Notes: a model not told the origin generated them from the letters alone. Positions 1-5,675 are shown, numbered from the stretch's first letter. The stretch is DNA of 12,356 nucleotides from Desulfobacteraceae bacterium (GCA_011390035.1 JAABTE010000046.1:1-12356), one strand, 5' to 3'. Made by a program: numbers and translations.

Positions 1-24
1 GGGGCAATGTTGCGGTGTCGTCAT
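1..24 (-). CDS. 5' end of an unidentified gene (partial)
   Basis: Only the first eight codons are inside the window: M T T P Q H C P, starting at the ATG complement at 22-24. A purine-rich ribosome binding site (GGAG, about 9 nt before the ATG) lies just upstream in the 49-nt gap after the flavodoxin gene. No terminator is seen in that gap, so this is probably the next member of the rubrerythrin-desulfoferrodoxin-flavodoxin operon. Eight residues are too few to name a family. The early Cys would suit a metal-binding or redox protein, but that is a guess. Confidence 0.55.
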
Positions 25-73
25 GTTCTTCTTCTCCTTTCCTTCCGTTTTGGGTGTTAAAGGATTGAAGCGA

Positions 74-511
74 CTACGCGCCGATTTTTTCGGCGATCTC
101 CTTGCCGTAGTCCTGGGCCATCTTTATGCCGCCGCCCAGGGCGCTGGACTTTAAGCGCAGCGGGCCGTTGACCATCTTCATTTTAAAGATGTTCTTCATG
201 GTGTCGAAGATCCGATCCGGCGCCTCGCCGCTCCAGCCGAAGGCGCCGAAGGCGGCGCCCACCCTGCCCTCGAGTCCGGCCTTTTCGGCCATGAAGAGCA
301 ACTGCTTCATCTTCTGGAGCATGTTGCCATGGTAGGTGGCCGAGCCCAGCGCGATGGCGTCGTATCCGGTCAGATCCGCCTCGCTCTTGACGGCGTTGAC
401 GTTCATTACCGTCGCATCGACGCCGGACAGGCGCAACCCCTCGGCGATCAGGTCGGCGATCTTTTCAGACTCGCCGGTGCGCGTGGCGTAAACAATGAGC
501 GCTTTGGCCAT
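74..511 (-). CDS. Flavodoxin (flavodiiron-type flavodoxin domain, stand-alone)
   Basis: A 145-residue soluble FMN-binding electron carrier. The FMN phosphate loop is at residues 9-16 (ATRTGESE) after the first beta strand. Later segments GSATYHGNM (about 56-64) and FGAFGWSGEAPD (about 88-99) correspond to the two flavin-contacting loops. The FGWSGEA signature is typical of the flavodoxin domain of flavodiiron proteins, but the beta-lactamase-like diiron domain is absent, so this is a free-standing flavodoxin of ordinary length. The ATG is preceded by GGGAGG at 5 nt spacing, and the gap from the rubredoxin-like gene is 12 nt, so the two are co-transcribed. Family knowledge makes it a one- or two-electron shuttle. 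Serving rubrerythrin, desulfoferrodoxin or an oxygen reductase is inferred from context. Its physiological partner is not visible. Confidence 0.85.
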   Translation of the reverse strand: MAKALIVYATRTGESEKIADLIAEGLRLSGVDATVMNVNAVKSEADLTGYDAIALGSATYHGNMLQKMKQLLFMAEKAGLEGRVGAAFGAFGWSGEAPDRIFDTMKNIFKMKMVNGPLRLKSSALGGGIKMAQDYGKEIAEKIGA

Positions 512-523
512 TTCCGCCTCCCG

Positions 524-682
524 TCAGATCCGCTTGTCCACGCCCTCGGTCTGGCAGTCGGGCGTGTAGCAGGTGTTATCGAGAAACTCGCATTTTTCCT
601 TGCAGGAGGGGCATTTCTCCGGCGGCTTTTCCGCCTCCAGTGCATACCCGCACTTGCTGCATTTCCAGTTTGTCTGGCTCAT
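524..682 (-). CDS. Small rubredoxin-like protein (52 aa) with extra cysteines
   Basis: A 52-residue cysteine-rich protein beginning MSQTNWKCSKCG. The pairs Cys8/Cys11 and Cys24/Cys27 form a rubredoxin-type four-cysteine iron (or zinc) site. Twelve residues separate the pairs, the same spacing as in the C-terminal rubredoxin domain of the rubrerythrin encoded two genes upstream, and far shorter than in ordinary rubredoxin. Three further cysteines follow (Cys31, Cys38, Cys43). The ATG has an excellent ribosome binding site (AAGGAGGTG, 5 nt spacing). It lies 41 nt after the desulfoferrodoxin stop and 12 nt before flavodoxin, inside the same operon. An electron-transfer role is inferred from fold and neighbours. 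A zinc-ribbon role is the alternative. The gene is under 200 nt and easily missed. Confidence 0.85.
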   Translation of the reverse strand: MSQTNWKCSKCGYALEAEKPPEKCPSCKEKCEFLDNTCYTPDCQTEGVDKRI

Positions 683-698
683 GAGATCACCTCCTTGT

Positions 699-728
699 AT
701 GCGTCGATCAGGGGATGCGTCGATCAGG
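699..728. repeat. 14-bp direct repeat, 16-bp period
   Basis: ATGCGTCGATCAGG occurs at 699-712 and again at 715-728 with only two bases between. The right copy contains the desulfoferrodoxin stop codon (complement at 724-726). The left copy lies in the 41-nt spacer before the rubredoxin-like gene. It looks like a recent tandem duplication of the gene end. Confidence 0.9.
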
Positions 729-1098
729 CCTTCCAGAACCCGTGAAGATTGCAGTATTCCCGGGCCGTGACCTGATCAGCCTTGATGGAGAAGAATGCCT
801 TGGGCTCCTGGCCGGGGCTGAGGAACTGGCGATGTGTGGCGCCGTCGGCGATGATTTCGATCCACTCGATGTAGTGCTTCTCCTCCATGGGATGGGCCAC
901 CGAGCCGACCTTTACGGAGATGCCATCGGCGCTCTTTTCGATCACCGGCACATGCTTTTCTTTGGCCGCGTCAACAGTGTTTTCGGCCATGCGCTTCATG
1001 GCCTGGCCGCAGCAGACAAGCTCGCCCTTGCCGCCGTGTAGCACTTCGATGATATTGCCGCACACATCGCACTTGTAAACTTCGCGTCTTTCCGCCAT
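724..1098 (-). CDS. dfx: Desulfoferrodoxin (two-iron superoxide reductase)
   Basis: This 124-residue protein reduces superoxide to hydrogen peroxide without making oxygen, in the cytoplasm of anaerobes. Residues 1-36 form a desulforedoxin domain whose Fe(SCys)4 centre uses Cys10, Cys13, Cys29 and Cys30. The catalytic domain has the His4Cys centre: His49, His69, His75, His119 and Cys116. Glu47 and Lys48, the residues that sit over the open iron site, are present in the segment EKHVPV. Length and spacing match the classical two-iron class. The ATG follows AAGGAGA at 6 nt spacing. It lies 60 nt after rubrerythrin, which would remove the peroxide it makes. Identification is firm; the electron donor is inferred to be a rubredoxin-type protein such as its neighbour. 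Confidence 0.97.
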   Translation of the reverse strand: MAERREVYKCDVCGNIIEVLHGGKGELVCCGQAMKRMAENTVDAAKEKHVPVIEKSADGISVKVGSVAHPMEEKHYIEWIEIIADGATHRQFLSPGQEPKAFFSIKADQVTAREYCNLHGFWKA

Positions 1099-1158
1099 GA
1101 TCTTCTCCTTATCGAATGCAGTTGTTGGTTTTTATTCCGCTTTCCGGTCGCGTTCCGC

Positions 1159-1734
1159 CTACCAGTTCTCTCCGAGCAGCTCGAAATGGGCCTGGGGATG
1201 GGCGCAGGCCGGGCAGGCCTCGGGCGCCTCCTTGCCCTCGAACAGATAGCCGCAGTTGCGGCAGCGCCACACAACGGCGGCGTCGCGCTTGAACACCCGG
1301 CCCGCCTCGATGTTGGCGGCCAGGTCCCGGTAGCGCTTTTCGTGCTGGCGCTCGGCCACCGCGATGTTTTCAAAGACCATGGCGATGGCGTCAAACCCCT
1401 CTTCCCGGGCCACCCTGGCAAACCCGGGATACATCTCCGTCTGCTCGTGATTCTCGCCATCGGCGGCCGCTTTCAGGTTCTCCACCGTGGGGCCGACGGC
1501 GCCGGCAGGGAACGCGGCGGTGATCTCCAGCTCGCCGCCCTCCAGAAAACTGAAGAAGCGCTTGGCATGCTCTTTTTCCTGGTGGGCCGTTTCTTCAAAG
1601 ATATCGGCAATCTGCACATAGCCTTCCTTGCGGGCCTTGCTGGCGAAGAAGGTGTATCGGTTGCGGGCCTGGGACTCGCCGGCAAAGGCGGCCAGAAGGT
1701 TCTTTTCCGTGCGCGTGCCTTTTAACTGTGCCAT
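1159..1734 (-). CDS. rbr: Rubrerythrin (NADH/rubredoxin-dependent peroxidase)
   Basis: A 191-residue peroxidase that reduces hydrogen peroxide to water at a non-heme diiron site. Residues 1-145 form the four-helix ferritin-like domain with ligands Glu20, Glu53, His56, Glu94, Glu97, Glu128 and His131. Residues 152-191 form the rubredoxin domain with Cys158, Cys161, Cys174 and Cys177. Length and ligand numbering are essentially those of the classical Desulfovibrio protein. The start has GGAGG at 8 nt spacing. It lies 171 nt downstream of perR with its own sigma-70-like promoter and a repeat-rich leader. It appears to be the first gene of an operon with desulfoferrodoxin, the rubredoxin-like protein and flavodoxin. 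Confidence 0.97.
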   Translation of the reverse strand: MAQLKGTRTEKNLLAAFAGESQARNRYTFFASKARKEGYVQIADIFEETAHQEKEHAKRFFSFLEGGELEITAAFPAGAVGPTVENLKAAADGENHEQTEMYPGFARVAREEGFDAIAMVFENIAVAERQHEKRYRDLAANIEAGRVFKRDAAVVWRCRNCGYLFEGKEAPEACPACAHPQAHFELLGENW

Positions 1735-1756
1735 TTTCGTCTTCCTCCATCATGTT

Positions 1757-1812
1757 TAATCGGTGTTGATCGGTCCATTTTTGATCGGTTGCCGTCTGAT
1801 CGAATGATCGGT
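1757..1812. repeat. Cluster of TGATCGGT repeats in the rubrerythrin leader
   Basis: TGATCGGT occurs exactly at 1767-1774, 1782-1789 and 1805-1812. A one-mismatch copy (TAATCGGT) lies at 1757-1764, and TGATCGAA lies at 1798-1805. All are in the same orientation, within 56 bp. They fall between the predicted rubrerythrin promoter and its start codon, so they would be transcribed as 5' leader. Function is unknown; a repeated protein- or RNA-binding site or slippage products are possible. Confidence 0.75.
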
Positions 1813-1850
1813 GTCGATGATGTCTTGCCTCCAGGCCGCACAGTGCCTGA

Positions 1851-1880
1851 ATTATAACGCAACTTGAAAGCGGTTTGCAA
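1851..1880 (-). promoter_or_regulatory. Predicted sigma-70 promoter of rbr operon
   Basis: Read on the minus strand, a -35 TTGCAA (1880-1875) is followed after 18 nt by a perfect -10 TATAAT (1856-1851). This predicts transcription starting near 1844 and a leader of about 110 nt. No clear Per box overlaps it; only a TTATAAT half-site is seen. Confidence 0.6.
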
Positions 1881-1905
1881 ATTTTTTCCGTTTTCCGCCC
1901 CGCCG

Positions 1906-2340
1906 TCACTGGCATTCGGGGCAGACGCCAAGAAAATCGATCCTTTGGCCGATGATGCGATAACCGGTGCGCCGGGCCAGCCCCTCCGTAACGGCATGGA
2001 CCGTCTTCACCTCCGCGTCCACCACCCGCTCGCACCCCACGCAGAACAGATGCGAGTGGGGCGCCGGATTGCGGCCGTCATAGCGGCACCGGCCGGCCAC
2101 GCGCAGCTCAACGATCTCCCCAAGCTCCTTTAGCAGCGTGACCGTTTTATAGATGGTGGCCAGGCTGGTCATGGGAAAGTCTGCCCGGACAACCTCGTGG
2201 ATCTCCTCTGCCGTCGGGTGCCGACGGCTTTCGGCCAGCACCTTGAGTACGGCGCGGCGCTGGGGCGTCATGCGATATTCCCCCGCTTTAAGCCGATCGA
2301 CCATGGCGGTCAGGCGATCATTTTGCGTGGGTTCACTCAT
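1906..2340 (-). CDS. perR: Fur-family peroxide regulator (PerR-like)
   Basis: A 144-residue metal-dependent repressor. Residues 1-85 form the winged-helix DNA-binding domain, with RMTPQRRAVL early and SLATIYKTV as the recognition helix. The dimerisation domain follows. Structural zinc would be held by Cys100/Cys103 (CVGC) and Cys140/Cys143 (CPEC). Candidate regulatory metal ligands are His41, Asp88, His95, His97 and Asp109, the arrangement known for PerR, where iron-catalysed histidine oxidation releases DNA. Its position upstream of rubrerythrin and desulfoferrodoxin, and a Per-box-like palindrome at its own start site, favour PerR over Fur or Zur, but the family call is firmer than the subtype. 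The ribosome binding site is weak (AAGGA about 12 nt before the ATG). Confidence 0.85.
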   Translation of the reverse strand: MSEPTQNDRLTAMVDRLKAGEYRMTPQRRAVLKVLAESRRHPTAEEIHEVVRADFPMTSLATIYKTVTLLKELGEIVELRVAGRCRYDGRNPAPHSHLFCVGCERVVDAEVKTVHAVTEGLARRTGYRIIGQRIDFLGVCPECQ

Positions 2341-2391
2341 GGGGCTGTCGCGGTCCTTTCCGGCTCGTTGGCTCGGCGTTATATTCCTTTC

Positions 2392-2406
2392 TAATAATCA
2401 TTATCA
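2392..2406. promoter_or_regulatory. Per/Fur-box-like 7-1-7 palindrome (perR autoregulation)
   Basis: TAATAATCATTATCA is an inverted repeat of two 7-bp arms around one base, with 6 of 7 arm positions matching. It resembles the known 7-1-7 Per/Fur boxes (TTATAATNATTATAA type). It starts about 4 nt downstream of the predicted perR start site and 52 nt before the start codon, so a bound repressor would block initiation. Confidence 0.7.
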
Positions 2407-2416
2407 TTTAAAAACG

Positions 2417-2446
2417 AATTTACCAAATACCGGCCGGCAGTGTCAA
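2417..2446 (-). promoter_or_regulatory. Predicted sigma-70 promoter of perR
   Basis: On the minus strand, a perfect -35 TTGACA (2446-2441) is separated by 18 nt from TAAATT (2422-2417, 4 of 6 to consensus). The predicted start is near 2410, directly next to the Per-box-like palindrome at 2392-2406. Confidence 0.5.
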
Positions 2447-2486
2447 GGAAAAAAAAGCCCGCCGCCGGAACACTGAACCCCGAAAC

Positions 2487-2526
2487 AAAAAAGGGCATCG
2501 ACGGCCCCATGGCCCTTGATGCCCTT
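2487..2526 (-). terminator. Rho-independent terminator after the csp remnant / radical SAM gene
   Basis: A perfect 9-bp stem, AAGGGCATC (2491-2499) with GATGCCCTT (2518-2526), is strengthened by an inner GGCC/GGCC pairing around CCAT. On the minus strand it is followed by a run of six T (complement of A at 2487-2492). It lies 24 nt beyond the stop codon of the cold-shock remnant. This ends minus-strand transcripts from the radical SAM gene and separates them from perR. Confidence 0.85.
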
Positions 2527-2549
2527 AACATACTTGTTTTACGAAATGG

Positions 2550-2693
2550 TTACATCTTTTTGACGTTCTTCGCCGCCGGCCCCCGGTTGCCATCCTCCAC
2601 GTCAAATGAAACACGATCCCCCTCTGAAAGGGTCCTGAATCCGTCCATGGTTATGGCCGTGTGGTGAACGAAGACGTCGCCGCCCCCCTCCTT
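2550..2693 (-). pseudogene. 5'-truncated cold-shock protein gene (csp remnant)
   Basis: The minus-strand frame ending at a TAA (complement 2550-2552) reads GGGDVFVHHTAITMDGF, then RTLSEGDRVSFDVEDG and NRGPAAKNVKKM. This is unmistakably the C-terminal two thirds of a CspA-type cold-shock domain, including the RNP2-like VFVHH. The N-terminal part expected in every Csp (the KWFN and KGFGFI strands) is absent. Upstream the frame holds only unrelated residues back to a stop at 2751-2753, with no ATG, GTG or TTG before the homology. The segment overlaps the 3' end of the radical SAM gene in another frame. The strong terminator of the original gene survives. I infer a deletion that fused the end of the radical SAM gene to the middle of a csp gene. 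Confidence 0.8.
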
Positions 2694-4626
2694 CGCCCCG
2701 GGCCCCGGCCCGAACCGCGAGGGACAGGTATCGGCCCCGCTCTTCCACCATCAGCCGCTTTTGCGCCATCATGGACAGGAAGCCGGAAACGGCCGCTGAC
2801 CCCTGGCCGGGATGCGCCGAAACGATGCGATCTAAAGACCTTGGAATCCGGCAGAACCGGTAAATGGCAGCCGAGGTTCCCGTGAGACGATGCGTCTCCG
2901 GTTCACCCTCGATCCGGCGCCGGCGGATGATGATGAAATCGCCCCCCTCCCGCCAGCTCAGAATCGGCTCGGTCCACCCGCCCCGGTGAAGGCGCTCGTA
3001 ATCGGCCCGCCATCGGTCGATCCGCTCTTCCACCGGCCGCCACCGCCGGCGCTGGGCGGCCCGGTCTCCCCGGCACTGCTGGATCATGAAGGGAATGGCC
3101 CCGGCTGCCGCCTCGCCAAGCAGCCGCCTGTAATTAGGGTGATTTGAAACGGAGCGGATGCCGTAATCCCGGTATCGGTCAAACACGGGGCTGGACCGGC
3201 CCATCCAGAACCGCACGAACAGCAGGGGCCGGTAGCATTGCACATGATCGATGACCCGAAGGGTGCGGGCCACCTCGTCGTCGTCCGTGCCGGGGAACTC
3301 GGCGATGAGATTGGAAGCGTTCTTGATCCCCAGCTCCTCGCACCATTTCATTATGGCGATGTTTTCAAGGGCGGTCACGCCCTTTTTCATCTTCCTCAGC
3401 ACGGAGCCGACCAGCGCCTCGATGCCGATCTGCGCCTCGGCCAGGCCCCCGTCCCGCATCCGCTCCAGCATCCGGCGGGATGTGGTGGCCCGGATCTCTC
3501 CGAACACCTTCGGCTCAAGCCCGGCGTTCCGCGGCGCCGCCAGGGCCCTGGCGCAGATGGACGGGGGCAGGGCGTTGTCCATGTAGCTGATAGCCAGTAC
3601 CCGATGCGTCCGGATCAGCCCGATGGCCTCGTCGGCGGCCTGGCGGGCCGTCTTTTTGCGATACCCGGCCCATTGCAGGTTCAGATTGCAGAAGGCGCAG
3701 CCGCCGGAATCGCCCTCGGGGCCGCACGCGGCCTCCGGGGCAATGGCGGCCCCGGCGCCGGAAACCGTTTCAGCGCGCCGGACGCAGCCACGCGAGATCT
3801 CCAGGGGCAGAACGGGAAAAAACCGGCGGGCGGGCGGCAGGGTGGCCAGCAGCCGGAAATAATCGGAATAGTCTGGGGGCGGCAGGGCGGATAAATCGGC
3901 CATCTGGTAAAAACCGGCATTGGCTCCGGCCTCGCTTCCAGGCGCGGATTCGGATGCGGATCGGGCGGTCACCAGCCCCCGGCATCGGCATTGCCTGCCA
4001 TCGCCGCCGGCCAGCAGGTGGGCCACCAGACGCGCCAGGGGCTTTTCCCCCTCCCCCGCCACCACGGCGTCCACCTGGGGAAAGCGATGGAAAAAGGCCG
4101 GCGTGGCAGAACAGGAAAAGATGGAACCGCCCAGGACGGTAAGGGTGTCCGGCGCGGCGCGGCGGACGCGGTCCAGAAAATAGAGGGCGGCGGTCATCTG
4201 GCAAAGGGAGGCAGACACCCCCACCAGGCCGCAGCGCCGCCAGTCGATGCCGTCGATGAACCGATCCGTGACAGCTTTCACGCGGGCGACCAGGGTAAAA
4301 AAATCGGTATCCGCAAGATCCGGATGCCCCTTTGCCTCCCTGCGGAACAGGGCGGCCGCTTCGTCCATCCGATCCGGCGTCAGCAGGGGGGCGTAAACGG
4401 TTTCGGCCAGCCAGGTCCGGCCGGAGATGGCCCTGTAGGGCGCATAGCCAATGGCGGCGGCGATGCCGAGATAAACGTGGAACGCGGAAACGGCCAGATC
4501 CGGGAATGTGACGCGCAGATGGGCCTTTAGCGCCCCAAGCTGGATGGAGGGGCGGTTGAACAGCGGCCAGGGCGGCGATATCAGGGCTATTCGATCCATG
4601 GCGTGACAGGAAAAAGGCTCATGCAA
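2602..4626 (-). CDS. B12-binding-type radical SAM protein (RiPP-maturase-like), aberrant C-terminus
   Basis: A 674-residue protein. Residues 10-200 resemble a cobalamin-binding-like domain (RIALISPPWPLFNRPSIQLG, then GVSAS and VLGGSIF, then VVAGEGE). Residues 270-480 form the radical SAM core, with Cys281 after EISRG and the pair Cys310/Cys313 in CAFCNLNLQW. Between Cys281 and Cys310 lie 28 residues, unusually many, with one further cysteine (301). The N-terminal pattern (RPSIQLG, AxxIGYxxY) recalls radical SAM maturases of ribosomal peptides, but substrate and reaction are unknown. Homology should end near RYLSLAVR (632-639). Residues 649-674 are an out-of-frame reading of a cold-shock gene. 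The start may instead be the ATG at 4599 (residue 10), because a promoter predicts transcription from about 4632. Confidence 0.85.
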   Translation of the reverse strand: MHEPFSCHAMDRIALISPPWPLFNRPSIQLGALKAHLRVTFPDLAVSAFHVYLGIAAAIGYAPYRAISGRTWLAETVYAPLLTPDRMDEAAALFRREAKGHPDLADTDFFTLVARVKAVTDRFIDGIDWRRCGLVGVSASLCQMTAALYFLDRVRRAAPDTLTVLGGSIFSCSATPAFFHRFPQVDAVVAGEGEKPLARLVAHLLAGGDGRQCRCRGLVTARSASESAPGSEAGANAGFYQMADLSALPPPDYSDYFRLLATLPPARRFFPVLPLEISRGCVRRAETVSGAGAAIAPEAACGPEGDSGGCAFCNLNLQWAGYRKKTARQAADEAIGLIRTHRVLAISYMDNALPPSICARALAAPRNAGLEPKVFGEIRATTSRRMLERMRDGGLAEAQIGIEALVGSVLRKMKKGVTALENIAIMKWCEELGIKNASNLIAEFPGTDDDEVARTLRVIDHVQCYRPLLFVRFWMGRSSPVFDRYRDYGIRSVSNHPNYRRLLGEAAAGAIPFMIQQCRGDRAAQRRRWRPVEERIDRWRADYERLHRGGWTEPILSWREGGDFIIIRRRRIEGEPETHRLTGTSAAIYRFCRIPRSLDRIVSAHPGQGSAAVSGFLSMMAQKRLMVEERGRYLSLAVRAGARGEGGGRRRLRSPHGHNHGRIQDPFRGGSCFI

Positions 4627-4638
4627 CTTCCGGGTTTA

Positions 4639-4667
4639 TGCCTACCTTTTTATAGAGTGGATGTCAA
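4639..4667 (-). promoter_or_regulatory. Possible promoter of the radical SAM gene
   Basis: On the minus strand, a perfect -35 TTGACA (4667-4662) is followed after 17 nt by TAGGCA (4644-4639), a poor -10. If used, transcription starts around 4632. That gives almost no leader for the ATG at 4626 but about 30 nt for the in-frame ATG at 4599. Confidence 0.35.
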
Positions 4668-4683
4668 GGGGGGAAATATCCGG

Positions 4684-4719
4684 GCGCCGTCAAAGTCGTC
4701 CGCGCCGTCAAAGTCGTCC
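4684..4719. repeat. Perfect 18-bp tandem repeat (two copies)
   Basis: GCGCCGTCAAAGTCGTCC occurs at 4684-4701 and immediately again at 4702-4719 with no mismatch. It lies in the 179-nt spacer between the divergent radical SAM and sfsA genes, upstream of both starts. Perfect identity suggests a recent duplication. Confidence 0.95.
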
Positions 4720-4805
4720 AGGCGCGGAAATGTTGTCTGAACCGCTGAATGGACTGGACACACGGGATATAAAACAGTATGGTATCCATTTTCAAAAGGC
4801 CCCTG

Positions 4806-5552
4806 ATGATGACATCCATGCCCACATTCCAGAAAGCCTCTCATGATCCGGCCGCCCTTCCCTGGCCCCCTCTCCTGCGCGGTCGGCTGGAGCGGCGCTA
4901 CCAGCGCTTCCTTGCCGACATCGTCCTGGATGATGGAAGCCCCATCACCGCCCACTGCCCCAACTCCGGCAGCATGAAGACCTGCGCGGAGCCGGGCCGG
5001 CCGGTGTACGTCTCCCGCCAGCCCTCCCCGCGCCGGAAGCTGCATTACACCTGGGAGATCATCGACATGGGCGCGTCCCTGGTTGGGGTCAACACCCTGG
5101 TGCCCAACCGGCTGGTGGCCCGGGCCATCGAGGCCGGCGCCGTGCCGGAGCTGCGGGGCTACGCCGATCTTAAGCGGGAGGCAGCCATACCCGGCGGCTC
5201 TCGCCTCGACCTGCTGCTGACCGGGCCGGGCCGCCGCCCCTGTTACGTCGAGGTGAAAAACTGCACCCTGGCCGACAACGGCGCCGCCCGCTTCCCGGAT
5301 GCCGCGACCCTTCGCGGCCAAAAGCACCTGCGAGCCCTCATGGACCTGACCGCGGCCGGGTGCCGGTGCGTCTCGTTTTTTCTGGTGCAGCGGTCCGACA
5401 CCGACCGCTTCGCGCCGGCCGACGCCATCGACCCGGCCTATGGAAGGCTGCTGCGGGAAGCGGCGGCGGCCGGCGTTGCGGTGATGGCCCATGACGTAAT
5501 CATGGACACGCGCCACATCCGGCTGCGGCGGGCATTGCCGGTTGAGCTTTAG
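4806..5552 (+). CDS. sfsA: DNA/RNA nuclease SfsA (sugar fermentation stimulation protein A)
   Basis: A 248-residue SfsA-family protein, slightly longer than the E. coli protein. Conserved blocks are CPNSGSMKTC (51-60), RKLHYTWEIIDMG (77-89), VGVNTLVPNRLV (93-104), RLDLLL (133-138), YVEVKNCTL (147-155) and FPDAATLRGQKHL (163-175). Asp135, Glu149 and Lys151 fit a PD-(D/E)XK-like nuclease active site. The family was named for an effect on maltose genes in E. coli; nuclease activity is the current family description. The physiological substrate here is unknown. I chose the ATG at 4806 because AAAAGG lies 6 nt upstream; an in-frame ATG at 4779 lacks such a site and would add nine residues. It is divergent from the radical SAM gene and convergent with tRNA-Pro. 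Confidence 0.9.
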   Translation: MMTSMPTFQKASHDPAALPWPPLLRGRLERRYQRFLADIVLDDGSPITAHCPNSGSMKTCAEPGRPVYVSRQPSPRRKLHYTWEIIDMGASLVGVNTLVPNRLVARAIEAGAVPELRGYADLKREAAIPGGSRLDLLLTGPGRRPCYVEVKNCTLADNGAARFPDAATLRGQKHLRALMDLTAAGCRCVSFFLVQRSDTDRFAPADAIDPAYGRLLREAAAAGVAVMAHDVIMDTRHIRLRRALPVEL

Positions 5553-5646
5553 GCAAATCTGAAACAACTAATTGATTAGATAGCGAAAATCGATTACAAA
5601 GACGGGGATTGGACGGCTGCGGCGGGCTCTTGGGCCCGTCTGAAAA

Positions 5647-5665
5647 GACGGCCGTAAAGACGGCC
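5647..5665 (-). terminator. Weak terminator-like hairpin after tRNA-Pro
   Basis: A 6-bp stem, GGCCGT (5650-5655) with ACGGCC (5660-5665), and a 4-nt loop are followed on the minus strand by GTCTTTTC. It begins 10 nt after the CCA of tRNA-Pro. The stem is short and the T tract interrupted. A second overlapping hairpin (CCGTCT/AGACGG around 5635-5652) could act for the convergent sfsA transcript. Confidence 0.35.
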
Positions 5666-5675
5666 ATGTGAAGGT

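Noticed and set aside
1757..1812. CRISPR array
   Set aside because: The repeats are only 8 bp and unevenly spaced by 2-15 bp, with no leader and no cas genes.
2602..2760. A programmed frameshift making a radical SAM-cold-shock fusion protein
   Set aside because: A six-G run is a possible slip site, but the fused csp part lacks the first strands of the OB fold and could not fold as a cold-shock domain. A deletion scar explains it better. Kept only as an alternative.
3238..3894. Plus-strand open frames within the radical SAM gene
   Set aside because: They are mirror frames of a GC-rich coding region. The minus frame holds the radical SAM core motifs.
4650..5567. A 305-codon open frame on the minus strand opposite sfsA
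   Set aside because: The plus-strand frame carries all SfsA motifs. The minus frame has no recognisable domain and simply translates the 18-bp repeat as DDFDGA units.
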